Source: Solobacterium sp. (GTDB lineage: Bacteria > Bacillota_I > Bacilli_A > Erysipelotrichales > Erysipelotrichaceae). From it: a DNA stretch of 64,000 nt. The translations under genes and the position numbers were made by a program. The stretch lies in contig JAFRCE010000004.1 of NCBI GenBank assembly GCA_017404505.1, positions 1-64,000 on the forward strand, in the 5' to 3' direction. How positions within the stretch are numbered: the stretch's first letter is position 1; each line of letters opens with the position of its first letter. The notes below the pieces were generated by a model. It did no database searches and was not told the DNA's origin. It saw only the letters and a list, made by a program, of their open reading frames with translations. Positions 1-8,525 of the stretch are shown here, one piece after another.

Positions 1-60
1 AAATTCTGGGATCATATTCATTCACTTCAGAACCAAACCAATACAATGAACATATAAAAA

Positions 61-90
61 AACCAAGCCAATATTTATACTGGCTTGGTT
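61..90. terminator. Terminator-like hairpin near the left edge
   Basis: A perfect 10-bp inverted repeat (AACCAAGCCA and TGGCTTGGTT) surrounds a 10-nt loop. The T-tract lies on the minus-strand side, so it would best terminate leftward transcription, yet no minus-strand gene is seen to its right. It may also end a gene lying left of the window. The remaining leader up to the first gene shows nothing else I can name. Confidence 0.45.
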
Positions 91-232
91 ATGGCAATTC
101 TTTTAGATATTTCGACTGTCTACTTGACAGGGGCTATATCAAATCCACGGACCGGTTTTTTAACCGGGCAGATTCTGTTCTTTTGTGCTGTGCAGTCTGT
201 TAAAATAGGTATAACAAAAAGGAAGTACGGAT

Positions 233-1585
233 ATGAAAAGGATCATGCTTGCGGTGATGGCCGTGTTCCTGCTGGCCGGATGTGACAAGAAAGTCAAACC
301 GCTGCCGGTGGAAGAAGAGGAAACAGTTGAAGAAGAAACCCTGAAGCTCTGGATCGTCGAGCCGGGTATGGATATCGAAAAAGCCAGGACGATGCTGCCG
401 TTTCCGAAAACGGAGGTTTTGTATGAAAGCCCGCGTTTCGGAACCCTGCATGTACTTGGCGATTTCGAGCGAATCGGCTATCCTCAGGACTGGCTGGGCG
501 GCGGTTATGACACGGATGCCATCATCGTGGAAAAGAGCGGCCGCAATGGCATTTACAACTATAATGGCGAGGAAGTCAGTCCGGCTGACGTGAATGTGCA
601 TTCAACGCCGTATGCCCAGGGTATACAGCCGGCCCGTCTGCAGAACGAAGACGGCAGTTTCACATTTGTCTACGGCTATGCCAACACGGCGGCCAATAAA
701 GGCTTCTATTATTCCGGCGACTATAAGGAAATCACGGAGACCACTCTGGACCAGTTTGCCTATGATCCTTATTTTGATGACAGACGGCAGGCCTTCTTCT
801 GCATACAGGAAGGGCAGTTCGGCATTGCCGCGCCGATCTATACGGAAGAATCACCGGTTTACGGCTGGCTGTTCGAACCATATGAAGGCGGTGAACTGCC
901 GGCCAATCAGGTCGTGCCGGTCGTTGATCTGATGTGCCATCCGCAGTCCTATGTCCTCTGTGATGTTTACGGCAATGTGATCATGGACACGGTGACAGCC
1001 CGCGGCTCCTATGTGGAAGGAACCTATATCAACGGACATTACCGTATCGCGACCAGCGAAGATACCGCTTTTGTCTTCGCCAATACCGGCACCCAGATCA
1101 GCTGGTCCTACCATGGTGCCGGCAGTTTCTCCGACGGCTACGCGCCGGTCAAGAAATACGGCCGCTGGGGCTACATCGATGAAATGGGCAATGAAGTGAC
1201 GGACTTCATCTTCACGGATGCCACGGAACTGAATCATGGCCGTGCCTATGTCAAATACAACGGTGTCTACGGCATCCTCAACCTGAAGGAAGCTCTGGAA
1301 GCCGGTGAAGAAATCAACATCTACACACTGTATGCCACCAACACAAATGAAAAACAGCTTGGTTCCGTCAAGGTCAACGTGTCGGAACTGAATATCCGCA
1401 AAGGCGCCGGAACCGCTTATGATTCGGACGGCAACAGCCTGGAGGGCACGACCTATCCGGTATTTGAAATCGCGGAAGGCGAGGGCTATACCTGGTACCG
1501 TATCGATCAGGAACACTGGCTGCCGAGCGACGGTGAATGGCTGACCTATACAGAAAGCGCTCCGGCGTACGGCAGCGGCTCCTGA
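233..1585 (+). CDS. Lipoprotein with WG-like repeats and C-terminal SH3-like domain
   Basis: 450 aa. The N-terminus is a short lipoprotein signal ending in the lipobox LAGC (Cys17), followed by an acidic linker rich in EEE, so the protein should be anchored on the outer face of the membrane. The middle holds WG/KWG-like repeats, for example KKYGRWGYIDEMGNEVTDF and KYNGVYGIL around residues 300-350. The last 80 residues (LNIRKGAGTAYDSDG...) resemble a bacterial SH3 domain, which usually binds cell-wall peptides. The start is supported by AAAGGAAG at 218-225. It is monocistronic and closed by a hairpin just downstream. No enzymatic motif is visible; a cell-envelope binding or sensing role is inferred. 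Confidence 0.8.
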   Translation: MKRIMLAVMAVFLLAGCDKKVKPLPVEEEETVEEETLKLWIVEPGMDIEKARTMLPFPKTEVLYESPRFGTLHVLGDFERIGYPQDWLGGGYDTDAIIVEKSGRNGIYNYNGEEVSPADVNVHSTPYAQGIQPARLQNEDGSFTFVYGYANTAANKGFYYSGDYKEITETTLDQFAYDPYFDDRRQAFFCIQEGQFGIAAPIYTEESPVYGWLFEPYEGGELPANQVVPVVDLMCHPQSYVLCDVYGNVIMDTVTARGSYVEGTYINGHYRIATSEDTAFVFANTGTQISWSYHGAGSFSDGYAPVKKYGRWGYIDEMGNEVTDFIFTDATELNHGRAYVKYNGVYGILNLKEALEAGEEINIYTLYATNTNEKQLGSVKVNVSELNIRKGAGTAYDSDGNSLEGTTYPVFEIAEGEGYTWYRIDQEHWLPSDGEWLTYTESAPAYGSGS

Positions 1586-1595
1586 AAAAATGACG

Positions 1596-1624
1596 AATCC
1601 TTCCGGACAGGGAGGATTTTCTTT
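1596..1624 (+). terminator. Intrinsic terminator after the lipoprotein gene
   Basis: AATCCTTCC and GGAGGATT form a stem followed by TTCTTT. Its end merges into the TATAAT at 1624-1629 that probably serves the next gene. Confidence 0.75.
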
Positions 1625-1635
1625 ATAATGGAGAC

Positions 1636-2175
1636 ATGAAAATCACGGTATATCTCGGCTCATCCTGCGGCAGCGACGAAAAATACGGCAGACTGGCGGA
1701 AGAACTCGGTGTCTGGATCGCCAGGCACGGCCACACGCTGGTCTACGGCGGTGCCCGTCTTGGCCTGATGAACATTCTGGCTGAGGCAGTCAGAAAAAAC
1801 GGCGGTCGCATAATCGGTGTCATGCCGGAATTCATGCTTCGCGCCAGACGGAACAGAAACGATCTGGACGAACTGATCGTCACCGCAGACATGGCGGAAA
1901 GAAGAAAAAAGATGCTGGAACTCGGCGATGCCTATATTGCATTGCCGGGCGGACCGGGAACGCTGGAAGAAATCTCTGAAGCGATCAGTGCCAGCCGGCT
2001 CAGACTGCATCACAATCCCTGCATCTTTGTCAATGCGGACGGTTATTATGAACCGCTCCGTCAGCAGTTTCAGATGATGATGGAAAAAGGCTTTCTGCGT
2101 CAGGAAGAAATCACCGACGTATATTTCGCGGCTGATCTTGCTGAGATCGCCGCCTTGCTGGAGGAACAGAAATGA
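1636..2175 (+). CDS. LOG-family (TIGR00730) Rossmann-fold hydrolase
   Basis: 179 aa, the usual size for the LOG/YvdD family, whose members release nucleobases from nucleoside 5'-monophosphates (cytokinin-riboside monophosphate phosphoribohydrolase type). The family motif PGGPGTLEE is present near residue 100 and the N-terminal YGGARLGLM segment matches the nucleotide-binding loop. It overlaps the next gene by 4 bp (ATGA), so the two are translationally coupled. A TATAAT at 1624-1629 lies only 6 nt before the ATG, so the transcript may be leaderless; GGAG at 1630-1633 is too close for a normal ribosome site. The physiological substrate is not known. Confidence 0.85.
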   Translation: MKITVYLGSSCGSDEKYGRLAEELGVWIARHGHTLVYGGARLGLMNILAEAVRKNGGRIIGVMPEFMLRARRNRNDLDELIVTADMAERRKKMLELGDAYIALPGGPGTLEEISEAISASRLRLHHNPCIFVNADGYYEPLRQQFQMMMEKGFLRQEEITDVYFAADLAEIAALLEEQK

Positions 2176-2816
2176 AGTACAGACTGGCAGTATTTGATAT
2201 GGACGGCACGATCCTTTATACCCTGAAGGATATTGTCGACGGTTTGAATTACGCTCTGATGAAAAACAATCTGCCGGCAAGGGACGCTGATGCGATCCGC
2301 CGGACCATCGGTAACGGCATCCGCATGGAAGTAAAGCGCAATATACCAGCGGACTGCGACGCGCAGACGGAAGATAAGGTCTTCGCGGATTTCAATGAAT
2401 GGTACGCCGTTCACTGCGCCGATCATACGAAGCCGTACGACGGCATTATGGAACTGCTGGCCAGACTGAAGGAAGCCGGCATGAAGACGGCAGTCGTTTC
2501 CAACAAAGGCGACTATGCCGTTCAGGAACTGAATCAGACCTATTTCAACGGTATCTTCGACGCCGCTCTCGGCGAGAAGGAGGGCATCGCAAAAAAGCCG
2601 GCTCCCGATATGATCGAAGCCGTGCTGAAAAAAATGGATATCAGAATTCAGGATGCGGTATACATCGGCGATTCGGAAGTGGATATCGAAACCGCCCGCA
2701 ATGCCGGTATGGACTGTATCCTGGTCGGCTGGGGCTACCGCGATCAGGAAGATCTGCTGGCAGCCGGCGCGAAGGTCATTGTCGCCTCGCCAGAAGAACT
2801 GTATGAGCTGTTATAG
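2172..2816 (+). CDS. HAD-superfamily phosphatase, phosphoglycolate phosphatase-like
   Basis: 214 aa. HAD motif I is DMDGT at residues 9-13, motif II is VVSNKG near residue 110, and motif IV is the GDSEVDIETARNAG segment near residue 165. A helical cap follows motif I, as in the Gph/PpaX subfamily. It overlaps the LOG gene by 4 bp at its start and overlaps the convergent phosphoesterase gene by 6 bp at its end. Pairing with a nucleotide hydrolase suggests metabolite repair or nucleotide turnover, but the substrate cannot be read from sequence. Confidence 0.85.
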   Translation: MKYRLAVFDMDGTILYTLKDIVDGLNYALMKNNLPARDADAIRRTIGNGIRMEVKRNIPADCDAQTEDKVFADFNEWYAVHCADHTKPYDGIMELLARLKEAGMKTAVVSNKGDYAVQELNQTYFNGIFDAALGEKEGIAKKPAPDMIEAVLKKMDIRIQDAVYIGDSEVDIETARNAGMDCILVGWGYRDQEDLLAAGAKVIVASPEELYELL

Positions 2817-3362
2817 CCAGTCTGTGTGCATATAGACCTGATGGTCCGCGGTATATACCGTAAAGCCGTTCTCGTCGATGATGGCATAGGATTTCGGATG
2901 GCCGTTTTTAGGCAGGGATACCGATCCCGGATTGCATAAAAGCAGGCCGTCCTTTTCATATGCGGTGGGAATATGGGTGTGGCCGCTGAGAAACATCGTA
3001 CCGGCCGGCAGTTTGGGAAGATGATCGGGACCGTAGACATGGCCGTGGCTCATGAATATGCGGCGTCCCTGATAAAACAGAATATTGTAATCGGCTGTCA
3101 CGGGAAAATCGAGAACCATCTGATCGACTTCCGCTTCACAGTTGCCGCGGACCGCCGTGATCTGATCTTTCCGTCCGTTCATGATCTCGATCACCTGCTT
3201 CGGGGCATAGTCAGCCGGCACGTCGTTGCGCGGTCCGTGATAGAGAACGTCACCCAGGCAGAGAATCTCGCGGCAGTCATGATACCGCAGGGCATCAAGG
3301 ACAAGTTCAGCACCGGAAAGGGCACCGTGAATATCGGAAACAACAAGCAGAGAATCTTTCAT
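2811..3362 (-). CDS. YfcE-type metallophosphoesterase
   Basis: 183 aa. All calcineurin-like metal motifs are visible: SDIHG near the start, GDVLYHGPRND, GNCEAEVD and GHTHIP. The family comprises Mn-dependent phosphodiesterases of small size acting on model phosphodiesters in the cytoplasm. A GGAGG lies about 9 nt before the start on the minus strand. It is divergent from coaBC and tail-to-tail with the HAD gene, overlapping it by 6 bp. The native substrate is unknown. Confidence 0.88.
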   Translation of the reverse strand: MKDSLLVVSDIHGALSGAELVLDALRYHDCREILCLGDVLYHGPRNDVPADYAPKQVIEIMNGRKDQITAVRGNCEAEVDQMVLDFPVTADYNILFYQGRRIFMSHGHVYGPDHLPKLPAGTMFLSGHTHIPTAYEKDGLLLCNPGSVSLPKNGHPKSYAIIDENGFTVYTADHQVYMHTDWL

Positions 3363-3386
3363 AATCGGATACCTCCGTATCTGCTA

Positions 3387-3418
3387 TTGACATTTTAGCA
3401 TACGGCAGATGCTATAAT
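3387..3418 (+). promoter_or_regulatory. Promoter of coaBC-coaX
   Basis: TATAAT at 3413-3418 is preceded by TGC, giving an extended -10. A TTGACA at 3387-3392 lies 20 bp upstream, longer than optimal, so the extended -10 probably dominates. Confidence 0.6.
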
Positions 3419-3440
3419 GGATGACAGGAGATATAACAAT

Positions 3441-4625
3441 ATGAAAAACAAATGTATCCTGGTCGGAGTGACCGGCGGTATTGCCGCATATAAGATCGCT
3501 TCTCTGGTTTCCAGTCTGAAAAAAGCGGGCAACGAAGTGCATGTGCTGATGACGAAAGAGGCGGAGCAGTTCATCACACCGCTGACCTTTCAGACCCTGA
3601 GCGCCCAGCGGGTGATCACCGACATGTTCGCGGTTGATTTCCAGCCGGACGTTCATCATGTTTCCCTCGCGAAAAAAGCGGATGTCTTCGTGATTGCCCC
3701 GGCGACCGCCAATATCATTGCCAAAATCGCCCACGGCATCGCGGATGACATGCTGACGACGACGTTTCTGGCGGCGGAATGTCCGAAGCTGATCGTTCCG
3801 GCCATGAACACGCATATGCTGGATAATCCGGTTACCCAGGACAATCTGGCCATCTGCCGGAAATACGGCATGCATATCCTGGCTTCCGGGGAAGGTTATC
3901 TTGCCTGCGGTGACGTCGGCAAAGGCCGCATGCCGGAACCGGAGGAGATCCGGGATGCGATCAGTGCCGTGGTTGAGGAAGACCGCTGGCTCAGCGGCCG
4001 CAAAGTGCTGGTGACAGCCGGCCCGACGCGGGAGGAAATTGACCCGGTGCGCTACATTACCAATCATTCTTCCGGAAAGATGGGCTACGAGCTGGCCAAA
4101 GCGGCAAGAAATCTCGGTGCGGAAGTCACGCTGGTCAGCGGCCAGTGCAGTCTTGAAAGACCGGTGGGAGTTGACTTTGTTTCCGTGACAAGCGCGGCTG
4201 ATATGGCGGAAGCGGTTCTGGCAAGACAGAATGAACAGGATGTCATTATCATGGCGGCAGCCGTGGCCGACTACACGCCGATCACGAAAGCAGAACAGAA
4301 AATCAAAAAGAGCGACGGTGATCTCGGCATTCCGCTGAAGCGTACCAAGGATATTCTCAAAGCTCTCGGTGCCAATAAAAAGGAAGGCCAGGTGCTGATC
4401 GGTTTTGCAATGGAAACGGAAAACCTTCTGGCCAACGCCAGAGAAAAACTGCTCGCCAAGAATACCGACTTTATCATCGCCAACAGCATTGCCGACAAAG
4501 GAGCCGGCTTCGGTGTCGATACCAACATCGTGACGATTCTTTCGCCGGATGCGGAAGAGGCGCTCGGTCTTCTGTCCAAGGAAGAAACAGCTGAAGAAAT
4601 TCTGAAATACTGTCTGAAAGGATGA
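3441..4625 (+). CDS. coaBC: Bifunctional phosphopantothenoylcysteine decarboxylase / synthetase
   Basis: 394 aa from the ATG at 3441, chosen because CAGGAG at 3425-3430 sits 10 nt upstream and family homology begins with MKNKCILVGVTGGIAAYK. The N-terminal CoaC half is an FMN-dependent decarboxylase with PAMNTHMLDNP and the ACGDVGKGRMPEPEE loop carrying the catalytic Cys. The C-terminal CoaB half has TAGPTREEIDPVRYITN and AAVADY motifs for CTP-dependent ligation of cysteine to phosphopantothenate. Together they make phosphopantetheine for coenzyme A. coaX follows after 7 bp, so two consecutive coenzyme A steps share an operon. Confidence 0.97.
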   Translation: MKNKCILVGVTGGIAAYKIASLVSSLKKAGNEVHVLMTKEAEQFITPLTFQTLSAQRVITDMFAVDFQPDVHHVSLAKKADVFVIAPATANIIAKIAHGIADDMLTTTFLAAECPKLIVPAMNTHMLDNPVTQDNLAICRKYGMHILASGEGYLACGDVGKGRMPEPEEIRDAISAVVEEDRWLSGRKVLVTAGPTREEIDPVRYITNHSSGKMGYELAKAARNLGAEVTLVSGQCSLERPVGVDFVSVTSAADMAEAVLARQNEQDVIIMAAAVADYTPITKAEQKIKKSDGDLGIPLKRTKDILKALGANKKEGQVLIGFAMETENLLANAREKLLAKNTDFIIANSIADKGAGFGVDTNIVTILSPDAEEALGLLSKEETAEEILKYCLKG

Positions 4626-4632
4626 AAACAAC

Positions 4633-5406
4633 ATGTTACTGACAATTGATGTGGGAAATACGAATATCGCTCTGGGTGTGATGGATGGTGATCAGATCAT
4701 CGGCCGTTACCGCCTGATGACCAAGACGACAAGAACTTCCGATGAATACGGCTCGTTCATCATGACCTTCATGTATCAGGCGCAGATCTCACCGGATGAT
4801 ATTGAAGATGTCATCATTTCATCGGTCGTTCCGAAACTGATGTACGCGCTGACTTCAGCGATCATCAAATATGTGCACAAACGTCCGATCATTGTCGATC
4901 ACACGCTGAAAAGCGGCATTACTCTCTGCGGTGAATCGCCTTCCTCCGTCGGTGCTGACAGAATTGTCAATACTTCCTGGGCCTGGCATACCTTCCATTC
5001 CTCCGCAATCGTTGTCGATTTCGGCACCGCAACGACATTCGACTATGTCAGTCCGAAAGGCGAATTCAAATATGTCGTGATCCTGCCGGGTCTGGAAACA
5101 GCCCTGCACGCTCTGATCGGCGGCACCGCCAAACTGCCGGAAGTGGAAATCGTCAAGCCGGTATCAATTCTTGGAAAGAATACCGTCCATGGTATCCAGG
5201 CCGGTGTCGTATACGGCTATATCGGTTCGGTGGAATACATCATCCGCAAAATGAAAGAGGAACTTAACGATCCTGACTGCCGCGTCATCGCCACCGGCGG
5301 CCTGGGCAAGGTGGTTGCCAATGAGACCGATCTGATCGACGAATACGATCCGGATATCGCCTACAAGGGCCTCAAAATCCTCTACGAAATGAACAAAGCA
5401 CAGTAA
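4633..5406 (+). CDS. coaX: Type III pantothenate kinase
   Basis: 257 aa, typical length. The ASKHA phosphate-binding motif DVGNTNIALG lies at residues 5-14, the GADRI segment near residue 110, and the DFGTATTFD motif near residue 135. This form phosphorylates pantothenate and is insensitive to feedback by coenzyme A. It completes a coaBC-coaX operon. The stop codon lies inside the loop of the downstream terminator. Confidence 0.97.
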   Translation: MLLTIDVGNTNIALGVMDGDQIIGRYRLMTKTTRTSDEYGSFIMTFMYQAQISPDDIEDVIISSVVPKLMYALTSAIIKYVHKRPIIVDHTLKSGITLCGESPSSVGADRIVNTSWAWHTFHSSAIVVDFGTATTFDYVSPKGEFKYVVILPGLETALHALIGGTAKLPEVEIVKPVSILGKNTVHGIQAGVVYGYIGSVEYIIRKMKEELNDPDCRVIATGGLGKVVANETDLIDEYDPDIAYKGLKILYEMNKAQ

Positions 5407-5418
5407 TGTGCTTTTTTT
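5395..5418 (+). terminator. Terminator overlapping the coaX stop codon
   Basis: AAAGCACA (5395-5402) pairs with TGTGCTTT (5407-5414), followed by a T-run. The 4-nt loop holds the coaX stop. Confidence 0.85.
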
Positions 5419-5464
5419 CCGGGTTCCCGGCGGTTTTCTGTTATTCTTTTGATTAAGGAGAAAA

Positions 5465-6610
5465 ATGAATATGTTACTCATCAGAAACGGACTGATTCAC
5501 GATCTGGAACAGAAAGAACCGTATTACGGAGATATTCTTGTCAAAGACGGAAAAATCGCCGCCATCGGAACGGATCTGACAGATGACACGGAAGTTTTCG
5601 AAGCGGAAGGAAAAGACGTCTATCCCGGTATGATCGACGCCCACTCCCATCTCGGCGTTTCCGGCACCGGCATCGGTTTTGAAGGAAGCGACTACAATGA
5701 ACTCGGGGATATCAATTCTCCGCAGGTACGCGGTATCGACAGTGTCAATCCTTTCGATCCGGCATTCAAAACAGCCGCGAAAGCAGGCATCACGACGATT
5801 GCGACCGGGCCGGGCAGTGCCAATGCCCTGGGCGGAACCTGGCTGGCAATCAAAACGACCGGCATCTGTGTCGACGACATGGTAGTCAGAGATCCTGTTG
5901 CCATGAAATGCGCCTTCGGTGAAAATCCCAAGCGCTGCTACAAGGACCGCGGTAATTTCGCCCGCATGTCCACAGCGGCCCACCTCAGAGAAATGCTGTT
6001 CAAAGCCAGAGAATACATGGCGAAGAAAGAATATGCCGGCAATGATCTTTCCAAGATGCCGCCGTTTGATTTCAAGATGGAATCGCTGCTGCCGGTGATG
6101 CGCCGGGAAATTCCTCTGAAAGCCCATGCCCACCAGGCCAACGACATTCTGACCGCGGTGCGTATCGCCCGTGAGTTTGATCTGAAAATGACTCTCGAAC
6201 ATGTCACGGAAGGGCATCTGATCGCCGACGTTCTCGCGAAAACAGATTATCCGATGGCCGTCGGTCCGACCTTTACCGATGCCTCAAAGTTCGAACTGCA
6301 GTATAAGTCCTGGACGACGCCGGGAATCCTGGCGGCAAAAGGGTGCCAGGTATCACTGATCACCGACCATCCGTTCTCGCTGGAGGAATATCTTCCTGTC
6401 TATGCCGGTCTGGCAGTAAAGGCGGGTATGGATCCATACGAGGCATTGAAAGCAATCACCATCAATCCGGCAAAGCATCTTGGCATCGAAGACAGGGTCG
6501 GTTCCATCAAAGAAGGAAAGGATGCCGATATCATTATCTGGGACGGTCCGCTGTTCTCAATTGAATCGGCACCGAAAGCCGTCTTTATCAACGGTGAGCT
6601 GATACGCTGA
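5465..6610 (+). CDS. Metal-dependent amidohydrolase (COG1228-like)
   Basis: 381 aa. Amidohydrolase-superfamily metal motifs are visible: PGMIDAHSHLG near residue 60, HAHQAND near 225, LEHVTEGH near 255 and TDHPF near 305; the family closes with NPAKHLGIEDRVGSIKEGKDAD. Such enzymes hydrolyse amide or ring C-N bonds, as imidazolonepropionase or dipeptidases do; the substrate is unknown. AAGGAG at 5455-5460 could serve either ATG 5465 or ATG 5471. The nitroreductase gene follows after 19 bp and is probably cotranscribed. Confidence 0.85.
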   Translation: MNMLLIRNGLIHDLEQKEPYYGDILVKDGKIAAIGTDLTDDTEVFEAEGKDVYPGMIDAHSHLGVSGTGIGFEGSDYNELGDINSPQVRGIDSVNPFDPAFKTAAKAGITTIATGPGSANALGGTWLAIKTTGICVDDMVVRDPVAMKCAFGENPKRCYKDRGNFARMSTAAHLREMLFKAREYMAKKEYAGNDLSKMPPFDFKMESLLPVMRREIPLKAHAHQANDILTAVRIAREFDLKMTLEHVTEGHLIADVLAKTDYPMAVGPTFTDASKFELQYKSWTTPGILAAKGCQVSLITDHPFSLEEYLPVYAGLAVKAGMDPYEALKAITINPAKHLGIEDRVGSIKEGKDADIIIWDGPLFSIESAPKAVFINGELIR

Positions 6611-6629
6611 TCAAAGGAAAGGATATCTC

Positions 6630-7451
6630 ATGAACGAAAAGGAAATCAAAGAGAAGATCGCTGCGGGAAGAGCCTTCATGCATGAAGTCGACAGATCAGA
6701 TCCCGACTACAAGACAGACCAGTATTCCGGTGTGAAACAACCGCCGCTGTTCAAGGATCCGGTATCGAATGTCATCATCAAGCTGCCGGTGGATTTCGAA
6801 AACCTGCCCGTCTGCAATGACTTCCTCAAAGTTGTCAACAGCCGCAGTTCCCACCGTGTCTACCGCGAGGAAAACATGAGTCTTTTGGAACTGTCCTTCG
6901 TTCTCTGGTGTGCCCAGGGTGTCAAGGGTCTTCGCGGCAAGTCCTATGCGACACTGCGGACCGTGCCCTGCGGCGGTGCCCGTCATGAATTCGAACTGTA
7001 TCTCTGCGTCCAGCATGTCGAAGGTCTCAAAAACGGCTTCTATCATTATCTGCCGCAGACCCACAGTCTGGAATGCCTGAAGGAACAGGAAGATGTCAAA
7101 GAGTTCATTGATGTTTCGGTGGAAGGCCAGTCCTGGGCGAAAAAAGCCGGTGTCGTCTTCTACTTTGACATGGTCGCTTACCGGGCGGAATGGCGCTACG
7201 GTATCTTTACCCACCGCGTCGCCCTCGTCGATGCCGGCTACGTTTCCGAGAATATCTATCTTGCCTGCACGGCGATCGGTCTCGGCAGCTGCGCTCTCGG
7301 TGCCATCCGCGAAGATGTCGCTGACGAGGCGTTCGGACTGGACGGCGACGAGGAATTCATTTTCCTGGCCCATCCGATCGGCAAAGTCAGTGAGGAAGAC
7401 CATCAGAAGGAACTTGATTTCTATGCCTTCGTGCATGATTATGATCAATAA
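6630..7451 (+). CDS. SagB/ThcOx-type nitroreductase-fold oxidoreductase
   Basis: 273 aa. The segment SRSSHRVYREENMSLLELS near residue 72 and the RTVPCGGARHEFELYL segment match the SagB-type FMN dehydrogenase family. In thiopeptide and microcin clusters these oxidise azolines, but many stand-alone relatives in Firmicutes have unknown roles. No cyclodehydratase or precursor peptide is nearby, so a RiPP role is not supported. It sits 19 bp behind an amidohydrolase. Confidence 0.8.
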   Translation: MNEKEIKEKIAAGRAFMHEVDRSDPDYKTDQYSGVKQPPLFKDPVSNVIIKLPVDFENLPVCNDFLKVVNSRSSHRVYREENMSLLELSFVLWCAQGVKGLRGKSYATLRTVPCGGARHEFELYLCVQHVEGLKNGFYHYLPQTHSLECLKEQEDVKEFIDVSVEGQSWAKKAGVVFYFDMVAYRAEWRYGIFTHRVALVDAGYVSENIYLACTAIGLGSCALGAIREDVADEAFGLDGDEEFIFLAHPIGKVSEEDHQKELDFYAFVHDYDQ

Positions 7452-7481
7452 GGCAGGCAGCCGCCAAATAACAAATTGATA

Positions 7482-7490
7482 TGCTAAACT
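7482..7490 (+). promoter_or_regulatory. Extended -10 promoter of the RpiR gene
   Basis: TGC followed by TAAACT ends only 6 nt before the ATG at 7497, so the predicted transcript starts at or very near the start codon. No convincing ribosome-binding site is present. Confidence 0.5.
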
Positions 7491-7496
7491 GAAAGT

Positions 7497-8393
7497 ATGC
7501 TGATACGTGATATTCTGAAACGTCAGGATACTTTTTCTGATAATGAGAAACTGATTGCCGAATACTTCCTGAAACAGAAGGAAGACCTGCAGAAAAAAGG
7601 CGTGCGGAGAATTGCCGCAGATGTTTTTCAGGCGCCTTCTTCCATTGTCCGTTTTACCCAGAAACTGGGCTTCAGCGGGCTTGAGGATTTTAAAGAACAG
7701 TATCTGAAAGAACTGTCCTATCATTCCCGTTACTTCAAGGATATTGATCCCAACCGTCCCTTTGAGGAAGCTGATACGGAGATCGAAACAGCCGGCAAGA
7801 TTGCCTCGCTGTATCAGGAAACCATCCAGGATACGCTCTCTCTTCTTGATGGCAGGCAGCTGAAAAAAGCGGTCCGCCTGCTGGACCGTGAGACCGTCTA
7901 TATTATCACGCTTTCCGCCCAGCGCGGCATTGCCCAGGTGTTCAAGGAGAAAATGGCCAAGATCGGAAGAAGAGTTGTGATCCTTTCATCCGACCATGAC
8001 ACGATATTTGAAATTGAACATGCCGATTCTTCTTCCGCCGGTTTTCTCTTTCTTTCCTATACCGGCGAAAGCGAACACTGCCTTCGCTTTGCGGCCATGG
8101 TCAAAGCCAGACATCTAAGCTGTGTGGCCATTACTTCCTACGGGATCAACCAGCTTTCTGATATGATCAGTTGCACGCTGCGGGTATCATCACGGGAAAA
8201 ACTCGTCAGCAATCTCGGCAATTTCAGTTTCAGTCTGTCCTCATTGTATGTACTCGACGTGATCTACGCGGAGATCTTCCGGCTGGATTATGAGAAAAAC
8301 AGAGCCCGTAAAAAAGCGGCATCCCGCCGGGAAGGGGAGATCCGGATCGTCGCCCGCGGCCGCCGTTCCAGTAACTCGACACTGAACGAGTAA
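7497..8393 (+). CDS. MurR/RpiR-family transcriptional regulator
   Basis: 298 aa. The N-terminal 75 residues form the HTH_6 domain (FSDNEKLIAEYFLKQ ... SSIVRFTQKLGFSGLEDFK). Residues about 110-250 form a SIS sugar-phosphate-binding domain (TVYIITLSAQRGIAQVFKEK ... FLFLSYTGES). The family senses phosphosugars and controls sugar catabolic genes. The GH4 glucosidase starts 132 bp downstream on the same strand, with a cluster of GGAACA half-sites between them, so that gene is the likely target. The tail after residue 265 is basic (RKKAASRREGEIR). Confidence 0.9.
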   Translation: MLIRDILKRQDTFSDNEKLIAEYFLKQKEDLQKKGVRRIAADVFQAPSSIVRFTQKLGFSGLEDFKEQYLKELSYHSRYFKDIDPNRPFEEADTEIETAGKIASLYQETIQDTLSLLDGRQLKKAVRLLDRETVYIITLSAQRGIAQVFKEKMAKIGRRVVILSSDHDTIFEIEHADSSSAGFLFLSYTGESEHCLRFAAMVKARHLSCVAITSYGINQLSDMISCTLRVSSREKLVSNLGNFSFSLSSLYVLDVIYAEIFRLDYEKNRARKKAASRREGEIRIVARGRRSSNSTLNE

Positions 8394-8442
8394 GGAACAG
8401 TGTTCCGTAAAATGTGTGCTTTTACAGGAACATCCGGGAACA
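8394..8442 (+). promoter_or_regulatory. GGAACA half-site cluster upstream of the GH4 gene
   Basis: A perfect palindrome GGAACA-G-TGTTCC occupies 8394-8406, and two more GGAACA copies lie at 8427-8432 and 8437-8442. A second small inverted repeat, GTAAAA and TTTTAC, lies at 8407-8426. The position between an RpiR regulator and its probable target suggests operators, but no protein footprint is known. Confidence 0.45.
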
Positions 8443-8525
8443 GAGTTCAAATCGGCGCGTACGGAATTGATGAGGCCATAACCGTCAACTATAATGAAAA
8501 TGACAATAGGAGAGGACAAAACAAT

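Noticed and set aside
3384-4634. A 416-codon minus-strand frame
   Set aside because: Antisense to coaBC, which has all its motifs; no start signals.
6630-7451. SagB-like gene as part of a thiazole/oxazole peptide cluster
   Set aside because: No cyclodehydratase, protease or precursor peptide is near; the neighbour is an amidohydrolase.
8394-8406. GGAACAGTGTTCC as a LexA/SOS box
   Set aside because: The GAAC and GTTC halves are separated by 3 nt rather than the 4 nt of the Firmicutes SOS box, and the downstream gene is a glycosidase.
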